NCBI RefSeq assembly: GCF_938029845.1
Contig: NZ_CALHGG010000144.1
Span: 1 to 31,209 of the forward strand
DNA: 31,209 nucleotides
DNA from: an uncultured Capnocytophaga sp.
GTDB taxonomy: Bacteria; Bacteroidota; Bacteroidia; Flavobacteriales; Flavobacteriaceae
Reading direction: 5' to 3'
The first letter of the stretch is position 1. Each line of letters starts with the position of its first letter. The notes under the pieces were generated by a model. The model did not search any database. It was given only the letters and a program-made list of their open reading frames with translations, and had not been told where the DNA came from. A program made the translations under genes and the position numbers. This document shows positions 23,745 to 31,209 of the stretch, in pieces.

Positions 23745-24835
23745 TATTTACGTTTTTTATTAGTGGTTGTTTTTGCAGGAATACCTTTTTTAGCTCCTTT
23801 TCGCTCTTTTTTCGGAACGGGAACATAGGCAGCCGCTTCAGGGTCAAGCCCACGATGTACCCCCTTGGGAGATATATTCACCGCGAGAATCTTTCCATTC
23901 TCATCTATAAGGAAGTTGGACGGTATATCAATGATTCCTAAGGACTGCAAGGTCTCATCCTTGAACTTCTTTGGAGCAATAAGGGTAGGGAAACGAAAGC
24001 CTTCGCGATGGATATGATCAAGCCATGTATTGCGCTCGTTATCTAGATAAACCGCATAGATAGTGAAGTCGTGAGAGCGATGATAATTCTTATAGAGTTC
24101 GGCAAATTGGCGGGTGGCTTCCACACAAGGAATGCAGTCTGAAGAGGTGAAGAGCACCAAGGTGAGTTTCTTTTTGGCAACGGAGAGCTTCTCGCGTCCT
24201 TTCTCGGTATCGAACTCCATATCAGGTAGTTGACTGCCTACTTGGGTTTTGCTCATAGCACTAAGAAGCGTCTCTATTTTTTGAACATCTTCCTTATCCT
24301 GAGTACGTTTGTCCAAAAGGTTATAGAGCTTTTGGGCATATTGGTAGGGAAGTACTCGGTCAGTCATCAAATCCGCCAAGAGGATACCTGCAAACTGGCT
24401 CTTGGGTTCACGCTTGATGATCTTCTCCAAGCGGGTGGTAAGCAGATCCGCAATATTGGAAAGTGAAGCATTCTTGTGCCTGAAAACTAGGAAATCCTTA
24501 ACCTCATTGAGCGAAGGGCTTCCATTGAGGCTCTTAAGATATACTTGGTGGCGGTTTTCTACGGCAATATCAGTGGAGAGATCCCCCGGCTCCAAGACAA
24601 AAAAACCTGTATCCTTGAACTTACGACTTACCGAAAGAGAGGCTTTGATAGGGTAGGGGACTTGCCCTGAAAAATAAAATTCCTTGTTCGAGACAGTGGT
24701 ACTATCCACTTTATCCCCATACCATAGGTACACTTTCCCCTCATAGGGGCTGCTCACTCGGCCTGTTAGTGTAAAGTTCTGAGAGAGGGCTACTGTGGTA
24801 TACAGTAGGCATAGATATAAAAAAAGTGTTCTCAT
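23744..24835 (-). CDS. Exported TlpA-like thioredoxin-fold protein
   Basis: The 363-residue product has a signal peptide (MRTLFLYLCLLYTTVALS, cleavage before Gln19), an N-terminal beta-rich domain like those called DUF4369 in Bacteroidota (about 20-100), a helical middle and a C-terminal thioredoxin fold (about 200-325). The redox motif is CIPC (C234, C237), and DIPSNFLID marks the cis-proline loop. The basic tail (KKERKGAKKG...NKKRK) is unusual for a periplasmic protein. It probably reduces or isomerises disulfides in the envelope; the client is unknown. Promoter at 24853-24860. Confidence 0.9.
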   Translation of the reverse strand: MRTLFLYLCLLYTTVALSQNFTLTGRVSSPYEGKVYLWYGDKVDSTTVSNKEFYFSGQVPYPIKASLSVSRKFKDTGFFVLEPGDLSTDIAVENRHQVYLKSLNGSPSLNEVKDFLVFRHKNASLSNIADLLTTRLEKIIKREPKSQFAGILLADLMTDRVLPYQYAQKLYNLLDKRTQDKEDVQKIETLLSAMSKTQVGSQLPDMEFDTEKGREKLSVAKKKLTLVLFTSSDCIPCVEATRQFAELYKNYHRSHDFTIYAVYLDNERNTWLDHIHREGFRFPTLIAPKKFKDETLQSLGIIDIPSNFLIDENGKILAVNISPKGVHRGLDPEAAAYVPVPKKERKGAKKGIPAKTTTNKKRK

Positions 24836-24852
24836 AAGCCATAAATAATGGG

Positions 24853-24860
24853 CAAAAGTA
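24853..24860 (-). promoter_or_regulatory. -7 element of the TlpA-like gene
   Basis: The minus strand reads TACTTTTG, a consensus TAnnTTTG, 18 nt before the start at 24835, giving a leader of roughly 12 nt. Confidence 0.65.
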
Positions 24861-25073
24861 TAAATTTTTTTTCACTTTTCATACCTCAAAAGCAGAAAAA
24901 GCACTCAAACCAAGATTTATAAGGATTTTCTAAACAGTTATTTGGCTATATAGGTCTTTATTTTAACCCCTCAAAAAGATATTTTAAGAGAGTTAAAACA
25001 CTGATAAACAACAGATTGATTAAAATCCTCGCTTTTTTTTTCAACAAATAGGTGCTAATCAAAAAAACTTTCT

Positions 25074-25081
25074 TACTTTTG
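25074..25081 (+). promoter_or_regulatory. -7 element of the acpP-fabF-rnc-clpS operon
   Basis: TACTTTTG followed by C matches TAnnTTTG. It lies 29 nt before the acpP ATG. Further upstream TTTTAAC (24961-24967) and GTTAAAA (24992-24998) form an inverted repeat that might be regulatory. Nothing else was recognised between 24861 and 25073. Confidence 0.7.
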
Positions 25082-25109
25082 CAACGAGTTAAATTAAAAT
25101 TTTTAAGTT

Positions 25110-25346
25110 ATGTCAGACATTGCATCAAGAGTAAAAGCTATTATTGTGGATAAGCTCGGAGTAGATGAAACAGAAGTAGTACCTGAGGCTAGCTTCACTA
25201 ATGATTTAGGAGCTGATTCTTTGGACACTGTAGAGTTGATCATGGAATTTGAAAAAGAATTTGACATTCAAATCCCCGATGACCAAGCTGAAAACATCTC
25301 AACAGTGGGACAAGCTATTAAGTACATAGAAGAAAACAAAAAATAG
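25110..25346 (+). CDS. acpP: Acyl carrier protein of fatty acid synthesis
   Basis: The 78-residue protein carries growing acyl chains during type II fatty acid synthesis. The phosphopantetheine site is Ser37 in [16 protein letters not shown], followed by the acidic helix contacted by partner enzymes. Size and sequence are typical of the housekeeping ACP. It is the first gene of an operon with fabF, from which it is separated by a hairpin at 25370-25390. Confidence 0.98.
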   Translation: MSDIASRVKAIIVDKLGVDETEVVPEASFTNDLGADSLDTVELIMEFEKEFDIQIPDDQAENISTVGQAIKYIEENKK

Positions 25347-25369
25347 CATATACTCACTTGAAATGCTCT

Positions 25370-25392
25370 ACGGGGAGGAAAACTCCCCGTTT
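25370..25392 (+). terminator. Hairpin between acpP and fabF (attenuator or partial terminator)
   Basis: A perfect 8-bp stem, ACGGGGAG (25370-25377) with CTCCCCGT (25383-25390), closes a GAAAA loop. Only TT follows before GG, so complete termination is unlikely. It could protect the acpP 3' end or lower fabF transcription. Confidence 0.6.
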
Positions 25393-25436
25393 GGTATATT
25401 GTAGGTAATACAATTTTAATTTTAAACCTCATTATT

Positions 25437-26687
25437 ATGCAAACCAGACGTGTAGTTGTAACAGGATTAGGAGCCATCACTCCTATAGGAAATACCTTGG
25501 ACGCCTATTGGGAGGCACTCCTAAAGGGAGAGAGTGGGGCGAACCTAATCACTCACTTTGATGCTTCCAAGTTCAAGACTCAATTTGCCTGTGAGGTAAA
25601 GGGCTTTGACCCTAACGAGTTTATAGACAAGAAAGAGGTACGCAAGATGGACCGCTTCACCCAATTCGCTTTAGTGGCTTCCGATGAAGCGCTTAAGGAC
25701 TCAGGCCTAGACTTAGCACATGAGGACAAAGATCGCATTGGAGTGATATGGGGAGCAGGTATAGGAGGACTGATGACCTTCCAAGACGAGGTACTTGCTT
25801 TTGGTAAGGGCGATGGTACCCCACGCTTTAACCCCTTCTTTATTCCTAAGATGATTGCCGATATTGCCCCTGGTATGATTTCTATCCGCCATGGACTTCG
25901 TGGGCCTAACTTCACCACTGTGTCAGCTTGTGCTTCTTCAGCCAATGCCTTGATAGATGCGCTGAACTATATCCGCCTAGGCTATGCCGATGTGTTAGTA
26001 ACAGGTGGCTCCGAGGCAGCAGTGAATGAGGCGGGTATCGGTGGGTTCAATGCCTTACATGCCCTTTCTACCCGTAATGACGACTACAAGCGTGCATCTC
26101 GCCCTTACGATGTAACCCGTGATGGATTCGTACTCGGAGAGGGTGCTGGAGCACTTATATTGGAAGAATATGAGCACGCCAAAGCACGTGGAGCTAAGAT
26201 ATATTGTGAGCTAGCAGGAGGAGGTCTCTCCGCCGATGCTTATCACCTTACAGCACCACACCCAGAGGGATTAGGCGCCAAAGCGGTGATGAAAAACTGT
26301 TTGGCGGATGCCCATTTGGCTCCTGAAGAAGTAGATGCCATCAACTTGCATGGTACCTCCACTCCACTGGGCGATATAGCCGAGACCAAAGCAGTGAAAG
26401 AGGTATTTGGCGAACATGCTTATAAGCTCAACCTCAACTCCACCAAGTCTATGACAGGTCACCTACTCGGTGCCGCAGGAGCTATAGAGGCGATTGCTTC
26501 CGTACTGGCTATCACACACCAAGTGATCCCCCCAACCATTAACTTTGAGAACCCAGATGAGAATATTGACCAAAAACTCAACTTCACTTTCAACCAACCT
26601 CAAAAACGTGAAGTAAGGGTAGCTATGAGTAACACTTTTGGTTTTGGAGGACATAATGCTTGTGTATTGTTCAAAAAATTAGATTAG
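25437..26687 (+). CDS. fabF: 3-oxoacyl-ACP synthase II
   Basis: FabF condenses malonyl-ACP with acyl-ACP in fatty acid elongation. The 416-residue protein has the catalytic triad of the family: Cys165 in VSACASSAN, His305 in HGTSTPLGD and His342 in KSMTGHLLGAAGA (with Lys337). The N-terminal VVVTGLGAITPIGN and the C-terminal NTFGFGGHNA are also canonical. It follows acpP, its substrate carrier, and is directly followed by rnc with no gap. Confidence 0.99.
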   Translation: MQTRRVVVTGLGAITPIGNTLDAYWEALLKGESGANLITHFDASKFKTQFACEVKGFDPNEFIDKKEVRKMDRFTQFALVASDEALKDSGLDLAHEDKDRIGVIWGAGIGGLMTFQDEVLAFGKGDGTPRFNPFFIPKMIADIAPGMISIRHGLRGPNFTTVSACASSANALIDALNYIRLGYADVLVTGGSEAAVNEAGIGGFNALHALSTRNDDYKRASRPYDVTRDGFVLGEGAGALILEEYEHAKARGAKIYCELAGGGLSADAYHLTAPHPEGLGAKAVMKNCLADAHLAPEEVDAINLHGTSTPLGDIAETKAVKEVFGEHAYKLNLNSTKSMTGHLLGAAGAIEAIASVLAITHQVIPPTINFENPDENIDQKLNFTFNQPQKREVRVAMSNTFGFGGHNACVLFKKLD

Positions 26688-27449
26688 ATGCTATTCTTAA
26701 AAAAAATTATATCCCGTTTTCAAAAAAAAGACGGGATATTTTTTGCTAAAATGGAGAATCTTTTAGGCTTTCGTCCTAAGGAAATACATTACTACGAAGA
26801 GGCTTTTACCTTAGGTACAGCCCGCAGCGAAGGGACAACTCCACATGTGAGTTACGAACGCTTGGAGTTCTTGGGCGATGCCATACTCGGTGCGGTTATA
26901 GCTCACTTTGTCTTTCTACAAGCTCCAGACAAGAACGAAGGTGACCTCACGAAAATGCGTACCCGTATGGTAAGGCGCGAGAATCTTAACCAGATAGGAG
27001 AACAACTTCGCTTGCCAAATTATCTTCTTACCGATAAGAAAACCCTATTACTCAGTGGTAACATAGCGGGGAACCTCCTAGAAGCGCTCGTAGGAGCTAT
27101 TTATTTGGATTGGGGCTATGGTAAAGCTACCGAGTTTATCCATCGTATCTTGATAGATAATAATCTAAGCATGAAGGACTTGGAGCATAAGGTCATTAGC
27201 TACAAGTCCCTTATGGTGGAGTGGGCACAGAAATATCACAAAACTATTGCTTTCGTCTCCGAAGAGGATACTACCTACCAAGGCAATACCAAACACTTCC
27301 AAGCCAAGGTGATGATCAACGAAAAGGTGTACGCCAAGGCGCATGATACCTCCAAGAAAAAAGCCGAAGAACGCGCTGCCAAGCGAGCCTATTTCCGTGC
27401 AGGTGACAAGAAGAGAAATAACAAGAATACCAAAACTAAAAAGCCATAA
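26688..27449 (+). CDS. rnc: Ribonuclease III
   Basis: RNase III cleaves double-stranded RNA, including rRNA precursors. The 253-residue protein has the signature ERLEFLGDAILG at 57-68, with the metal-binding acidic residues, and the second acidic motif in EALVGAIYLDWG near 144-155. A C-terminal double-stranded RNA-binding domain follows (about 175-240, ending KKKAEERAAKRA) and a lysine-rich tail. The start directly follows the fabF stop. The fabF-rnc order is common in Bacteroidota. Confidence 0.98.
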   Translation: MLFLKKIISRFQKKDGIFFAKMENLLGFRPKEIHYYEEAFTLGTARSEGTTPHVSYERLEFLGDAILGAVIAHFVFLQAPDKNEGDLTKMRTRMVRRENLNQIGEQLRLPNYLLTDKKTLLLSGNIAGNLLEALVGAIYLDWGYGKATEFIHRILIDNNLSMKDLEHKVISYKSLMVEWAQKYHKTIAFVSEEDTTYQGNTKHFQAKVMINEKVYAKAHDTSKKKAEERAAKRAYFRAGDKKRNNKNTKTKKP

Positions 27450-27451
27450 CG

Positions 27452-27742
27452 ATGCCACAAACCCAACCCGCCCCCCAACACGAATATAATGAAGAACTCC
27501 TAACCGAGTATGCTGACCTCTACCAGATTATGCTCTACAATGATGACTATAATACCTTTGACTACGTTATAGACCTACTCATGGAGGTATGTGAGCACAC
27601 CTACGAACAAGCGGAACAGTGTGCTACCTTAGTACATTTCTCAGGCAAATGCCCCGTAAAAGAAGGTTCCTACGAAGACCTACTTCCCCGTTGTAGCCGT
27701 CTTACCCAAGCAGGACTCACCGCAGAAATACTACCGAGATAA
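27452..27742 (+). CDS. clpS: Clp protease adaptor ClpS
   Basis: ClpS delivers N-degron proteins to the Clp protease. The 96-residue product has the family's core: YQIMLYNDDYNTFDYVIDLL (about 27-46), whose NDDY loop lines the N-degron pocket, and a central helix with VHFSGKCPV bearing the conserved histidine. The N-terminal tail (1-22) is the flexible extension that engages the unfoldase. It lies two bases after rnc. A Clp ATPase gene is not in the window. Confidence 0.92.
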   Translation: MPQTQPAPQHEYNEELLTEYADLYQIMLYNDDYNTFDYVIDLLMEVCEHTYEQAEQCATLVHFSGKCPVKEGSYEDLLPRCSRLTQAGLTAEILPR

Positions 27743-27780
27743 AAAGTATCAAGTATAAGGGTAGTATTATTGTAGAAAAC

Positions 27781-28431
27781 TTATTTCTTGTTAAAGATAT
27801 TCATTTTGTCAGGAATCACTTTTACAGAGGGAGCTTTTTTAGAAGTCTTTTTTACATCCTCTATGACTTCCTCTGTGCCATCTATGCTAAGCTTAACAAT
27901 TTTATTGGACAAGAGGAATAAGGCACTATCCAAGTCTATGTTTTTTGAAATATAAAGTCTTTGAGGTCTCAGGTAGATAAATACTTTTTTTAGTTTGGTA
28001 AAGAATTTCGCTACTTTTGCCGAAAAATCTTTATGATTCGTACAAGTGTAAAACCGCCCACTTACATAGGCTCCCATGGGATTTTTGAAAGCTGTAGAAT
28101 ATTCTAATATAGAACTATTATATTCATCCAATACAAAGGCCTTCCTTAGGTCATGATAAGTATGCTCCCTATAGGTAATATGTTCTTTACCTTCCGTATC
28201 CGTTAGGTGGTAAAGTTCTTTATCTATGGTATCTTCAAACAGGTGTAGGCTATCTTTCGGAGAGGGAACTTCTATCATTTCTCCAAAATGTTCACACAAT
28301 ATATCTGCTATGATTTTTCTATCAGCATCAGTGGCATAAAAATTTAATTGTCTGCTCATGTTCTTTATCTTTAGCTTCTTATCAAGTATTTTTTTGAGTA
28401 TAGTCCTGTCTGTTTTAATTGGATATCTCAT
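27781..28431 (-). CDS. Protein of unknown function
   Basis: The 216-residue protein is not recognised. It is soluble-looking, rich in Lys, Asp and Tyr, and has a basic tail (TSKKAPSVKVIPDKMNIFNKK). No catalytic motif stands out. The segment SRQLNFYATDADRKIIADILCEHFG (about 26-50) looks like the start of a compact domain, so initiation at the internal Met25 (28359) is possible. The longer form is kept because a promoter at 28458-28465 fits a 20-nt leader to 28431. It converges on clpS with 38 nt between the stops. The family may be an immunity-like or accessory protein, but that is a guess. Confidence 0.7.
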   Translation of the reverse strand: MRYPIKTDRTILKKILDKKLKIKNMSRQLNFYATDADRKIIADILCEHFGEMIEVPSPKDSLHLFEDTIDKELYHLTDTEGKEHITYREHTYHDLRKAFVLDEYNSSILEYSTAFKNPMGAYVSGRFYTCTNHKDFSAKVAKFFTKLKKVFIYLRPQRLYISKNIDLDSALFLLSNKIVKLSIDGTEEVIEDVKKTSKKAPSVKVIPDKMNIFNKK

Positions 28432-28457
28432 GCTTAGGAATGCTTCTTTTTAAGTAA

Positions 28458-28488
28458 CAAAGGTACATTATTTCCCTAGGTTATACAA
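28458..28488 (-). promoter_or_regulatory. Promoter of the unknown gene at 27781
   Basis: The minus strand shows TACCTTTG (28465-28458) with a -33 TTG (28488-28486) at a 20-nt spacing, both matching the Bacteroidota consensus. Confidence 0.7.
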
Positions 28489-28720
28489 CCCTAACGAACA
28501 GATTGTTCACGGAGATACAACCAAGATAAATCAAGAATGAAAAATATAGACCGATGACTAATGGTCAATATCTATAAGGATTAAGGAGGGGGTATGACTT
28601 ATTAAGAGTAATAAGGTATTGTTGTACCTGCTCATATTCTCTTGTTCCCCAATGAGGTTGCCACTTGGATTCTAATTTGAATATATTGTAATATTATAGA
28701 AAAAATTATCAAAAAAATAC
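28489..28720. other. AT-rich spacer without a gene
   Basis: I see no coding sequence longer than a few codons here. It contains a CTTATTA-AGAG-TAATAAG hairpin (28598-28615) and a short match to the AATGAC-type words (GACCGATGACTAATGGTC, 28550-28567). It may be remains of earlier insertions. Confidence 0.4.
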
Positions 28721-28750
28721 TTGCAAAAATAGAAAAAAGTTGTATTTTTG
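28721..28750 (+). promoter_or_regulatory. Promoter of the candidate nuclease gene
   Basis: TTG (28721-28723), a 19-nt spacer and TATTTTTG (28743-28750) form a good Bacteroidota promoter. It implies a leader of about 160 nt containing a GTTAATT-GTACA-AATTAAC hairpin at 28816-28834. Confidence 0.75.
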
Positions 28751-28917
28751 TGAGCAGTAAAGATCTGTCTTATAAGAGGCAGTTCTTATTTAGAATTTTG
28801 GGATCGTAATTGTATGTTAATTGTACAAATTAACAATTGAATAAAAAGATCTAATATAGTAGAAAGAATGCTATATTTTTTGGAATAAGAGAATTGATAA
28901 TTTAAACAATAAAATTT

Positions 28918-30036
28918 ATGACAAAACAAATCAAACAAGTAGCCACTACAGAAGAATATATTGTAGTGCGCTATGACGACGATTCAATAGGTGTCTATAA
29001 CAGATATGGCAATACTAAAGGTGCCTTACGTGAAATAGCTGAAGTACAGGGTTTCGAATATGATCCTACTTGGACTACTCGTCAGTTTGGCAAAAAATTG
29101 ATAGATGCAGTAGACAATGGAGCCCCAGCTATAGCCAATGATCACTATATAGTGTATATAGATACTAATGGATCAGTCATCTGTGGAAGAAAAACTGAAG
29201 GAAGTACTAAGGGAGCCTTACGTATGATTGCTCAAAAATACAGTATTATCTACGAAGAAGGTTGGAATACACAACAGTTTGGGCGTAAGGTAATCGAACA
29301 CCTATTGAATGCTAAAACATCAACAGCTACAAAGGAAGAATTCTTAGAAAAAATAAGAAAGGATATAAAGGAATTTTTGGACAAAAATTCTAACTTATTT
29401 TTTAATGAGCGAGACTTCCAAGTGAACCTATCCTCTTTCTTAAAAGAACAACACTACTATGATTATGTCTTTTTAGAATATTCACTACCTGCTTCTTTTA
29501 TTAAAAATAATGAAGAAAATGAAGATGAGGAGGTAGAAGAAAAGATAGGGGATGAAGCTAATGTTAGAATAGATATCGTAGTAGAAAAAAGTGACCAATT
29601 CTGTCCAATAGAACTCAAATATAAGACAAAATTAGTGGGAAAAGAAGGAGATGCTATAAAACGTTTTGGGAAAAAGATAAAAGTCGAACTTTTGAAAAAT
29701 CAAGCCGCTCAGAATATAAATAGATATTCTTTTTGGAAGGATGTATATCGTATTGAGAAAATAAAAAGATCTTTTCATCCCAATGTAATAGCAGGTTTCT
29801 CTATCTTTGTAACTAATGATGAAAGTTATAAGAATACACCTAAAGGTGCTTCTACACCATTTACAATGGAGGCAGGAGTTCAACATTCTAAAGAATTGGA
29901 TTGGAAAGGAGAGGTGGCGAAATCAACTAAAGATAAACATCCTAAAATTGAATTGGAAAAAGAATATACTATTGAAAAATGGGATGATGTAACTATAGAA
30001 GGAATTATTTTCCATTATTGTATTGTAGAAGTATAA
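28918..30036 (+). CDS. Candidate PD-(D/E)XK nuclease with duplicated N-terminal module
   Basis: The 372-residue protein is not a family I can name. Its first part is an internal duplication: GNTKGALREIA...WTTRQFGKKLI (31-62) and GSTKGALRMIA...WNTQQFGRKVI (95-126), identical at about half of 35 ungapped positions. Each copy is preceded by a strand such as YIVVRYDDDSIGVY or YIVYIDTNGSVIC. After an acidic linker (about 198-213) comes RIDIVVEKSDQFCPIELKYK, where D219, E232 and K234 fit a PD-(D/E)XK nuclease core, preceded by NERDFQVNL (163-171). The gene is richer in A and T than its neighbours. A defence or DNA-processing role is possible but not shown. Confidence 0.8.
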   Translation: MTKQIKQVATTEEYIVVRYDDDSIGVYNRYGNTKGALREIAEVQGFEYDPTWTTRQFGKKLIDAVDNGAPAIANDHYIVYIDTNGSVICGRKTEGSTKGALRMIAQKYSIIYEEGWNTQQFGRKVIEHLLNAKTSTATKEEFLEKIRKDIKEFLDKNSNLFFNERDFQVNLSSFLKEQHYYDYVFLEYSLPASFIKNNEENEDEEVEEKIGDEANVRIDIVVEKSDQFCPIELKYKTKLVGKEGDAIKRFGKKIKVELLKNQAAQNINRYSFWKDVYRIEKIKRSFHPNVIAGFSIFVTNDESYKNTPKGASTPFTMEAGVQHSKELDWKGEVAKSTKDKHPKIELEKEYTIEKWDDVTIEGIIFHYCIVEV

Positions 30037-30066
30037 TACTACTTATACATTGATGTTTCCATACAC

Positions 30067-30102
30067 AACTCCATCTTTTTTCCAGAAAAGTTGGAGTTTT
30101 TA
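30067..30102 (+). terminator. Terminator of the candidate nuclease gene
   Basis: AACTCCA (30067-30073) pairs with TGGAGTT (30092-30098), with an inner TTTT/AAAA pairing, and ends in a T run. It lies 31 nt after the stop. The stretch 30103-30240 holds no gene and nothing I recognise. Confidence 0.8.
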
Positions 30103-30262
30103 ATGATCCAATTCCTCAATTTTATCCTTCTCTTATTGCCCCCTTTGAACTTCTCTTATTTGAAATTTCCCTTTGGGGGTTAGGAAGTAGAGGGATTTTG
30201 GGATAATTGTAATACTGACTTTCAATCACTTAAAAAATAATCAAAAAAATCAGACAAATTAT

Positions 30263-30293
30263 TTTGTCAATTCAAAAAGTTGTATTACTTTTG
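30263..30293 (+). promoter_or_regulatory. rRNA operon promoter P1
   Basis: The -33 TTTG (30263-30266), a 19-nt spacer and TACTTTTG (30286-30293) are followed by the shared start region GCACCCGCTTTCAGAAAGGG. It is the first of four tandem copies. Confidence 0.85.
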
Positions 30294-30355
30294 CACCCGC
30301 TTTCAGAAAGGGAGCTAGTTCATTAAAATAGACTAAAATTTTTTTCAAAAAATAT

Positions 30356-30386
30356 TTTGTCAGATTAAAAAAATGTTGTACTTTTG
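30356..30386 (+). promoter_or_regulatory. rRNA operon promoter P2
   Basis: TTTG (30356-30359), a 19-nt spacer and TACTTTTG (30379-30386) lie 93 bp after P1, with the same GCACCCGC start region and a preceding TTTTTTCAAAAAA stretch. Confidence 0.85.
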
Positions 30387-30447
30387 CACCCGCTTTCAGA
30401 AAGGGAGCTAAGTTCAAAGACAGACTGAAAAATTTTTTCAAAAAAGT

Positions 30448-30479
30448 TTTGGTAGAATAGAAAAAAGGTTGTACCTTTG
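30448..30479 (+). promoter_or_regulatory. rRNA operon promoter P3
   Basis: TTTG (30448-30451), a 20-nt spacer and TACCTTTG (30472-30479) lie 93 bp after P2, again followed by GCACCCGCTTTC. The -7 element carries the C that is also seen in P4. Confidence 0.85.
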
Positions 30480-30537
30480 CACCCGCTTTCAAAACGAGCG
30501 AGCGCAGAAAGAGACTAAAAAAAATTTTCAAAAAAGA

Positions 30538-30569
30538 TTTGGTCAATTAAAAAAAAGGTTATACCTTTG
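30538..30569 (+). promoter_or_regulatory. rRNA operon promoter P4
   Basis: TTTG (30538-30541), a 20-nt spacer and TACCTTTG (30562-30569) lie 90 bp after P3 and about 105 bp before the 16S gene. The downstream sequence diverges after GCACCCGC. Confidence 0.85.
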
Positions 30570-30675
30570 CACCCGCAAACGAAGCGATAAGTTCATTAAG
30601 AAATATTGATAATACAGCACAGAAAGATTTAGACTAAGCGGGCTTTATACGAGTCAAAAGAGATTTAAAGATTTA

Positions 30676-31209
<534 letters not shown>

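Noticed and set aside
30259..30546. 95-codon minus-strand frame with repeated LKAGAKVQ text
   Set aside because: The protein repeat is only the reverse reading of the tandem rRNA promoters.
30240..30580. CRISPR array
   Set aside because: The repeats are about 93 bp long, contain promoter elements and lack unique spacers of constant size.

Overview
The window reads as a chromosomal segment of a low-GC Bacteroidota of the family Flavobacteriaceae, most likely Capnocytophaga. The partial 16S gene at the right end has the V1-V3 sequence I associate with that genus. Promoters carry the Bacteroidota -7 element TAnnTTTG, and starts generally lack Shine-Dalgarno sequences. The genus call is from memory of 16S and is not a database result.

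Layout. (1) 1-4.5 kb, plus strand: tRNA-Gly (cut by the edge), tRNA-Thr, tuf, tRNA-Trp, secE, nusG, rplK, rplA, rplJ, rplL, closed by a strong terminator. rpoB does not follow rplL. (2) 4.5-7.4 kb: a small lipoprotein gene divergent from panD around a shared palindrome, then an AlbA_2/ATPase-type regulator containing an 11-bp tandem repeat able to switch its reading frame, then a TerB-like protein. (3) 7.4-11.4 kb, minus strand: a DAHP synthase/chorismate mutase fusion followed by a SNF2-family helicase. (4) 11.5-18.9 kb, minus strand: a type I restriction-modification operon, hsdM-rhuM-hsdS-S23-hsdR, whose subunits look like the EcoR124I (type IC) family. (5) 19.2-21.8 kb: a copper chaperone and a Cu(I) P-type ATPase. 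(6) 21.9-23.4 kb: tRNA-Asp (minus), then an overlapping pair of a specialised acyl carrier protein and a lipid acyltransferase. (7) 23.5-24.8 kb, minus strand: a thioredoxin-fold exported protein translationally coupled to a small membrane protein. (8) 25.1-27.7 kb: acpP-fabF-rnc-clpS. (9) 27.8-30.0 kb: an unrecognised gene and an AT-rich candidate PD-(D/E)XK nuclease with a duplicated N-terminal module. (10) 30.2-31.2 kb: four tandem near-identical promoters feeding a 16S rRNA gene that runs off the window.

The most unusual theme is several families of short degenerate repeat tracts (TTAGG/CCTAA heptads; GAAAAGTGAA words; AATTGTTAATTATC words; AATGACAAACGACTAATGACC words). They are not randomly placed. 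They abut start codons of four minus-strand genes, and they run into the 3' ends of at least six genes, supplying the last codons and often the stop. Together with the 11-bp repeat in the AlbA_2 gene and the 12-bp EAEL repeat in hsdS, this suggests a genome in which short-repeat change shapes gene ends and some switchable proteins. No insertion sequence, prophage or CRISPR array was seen.
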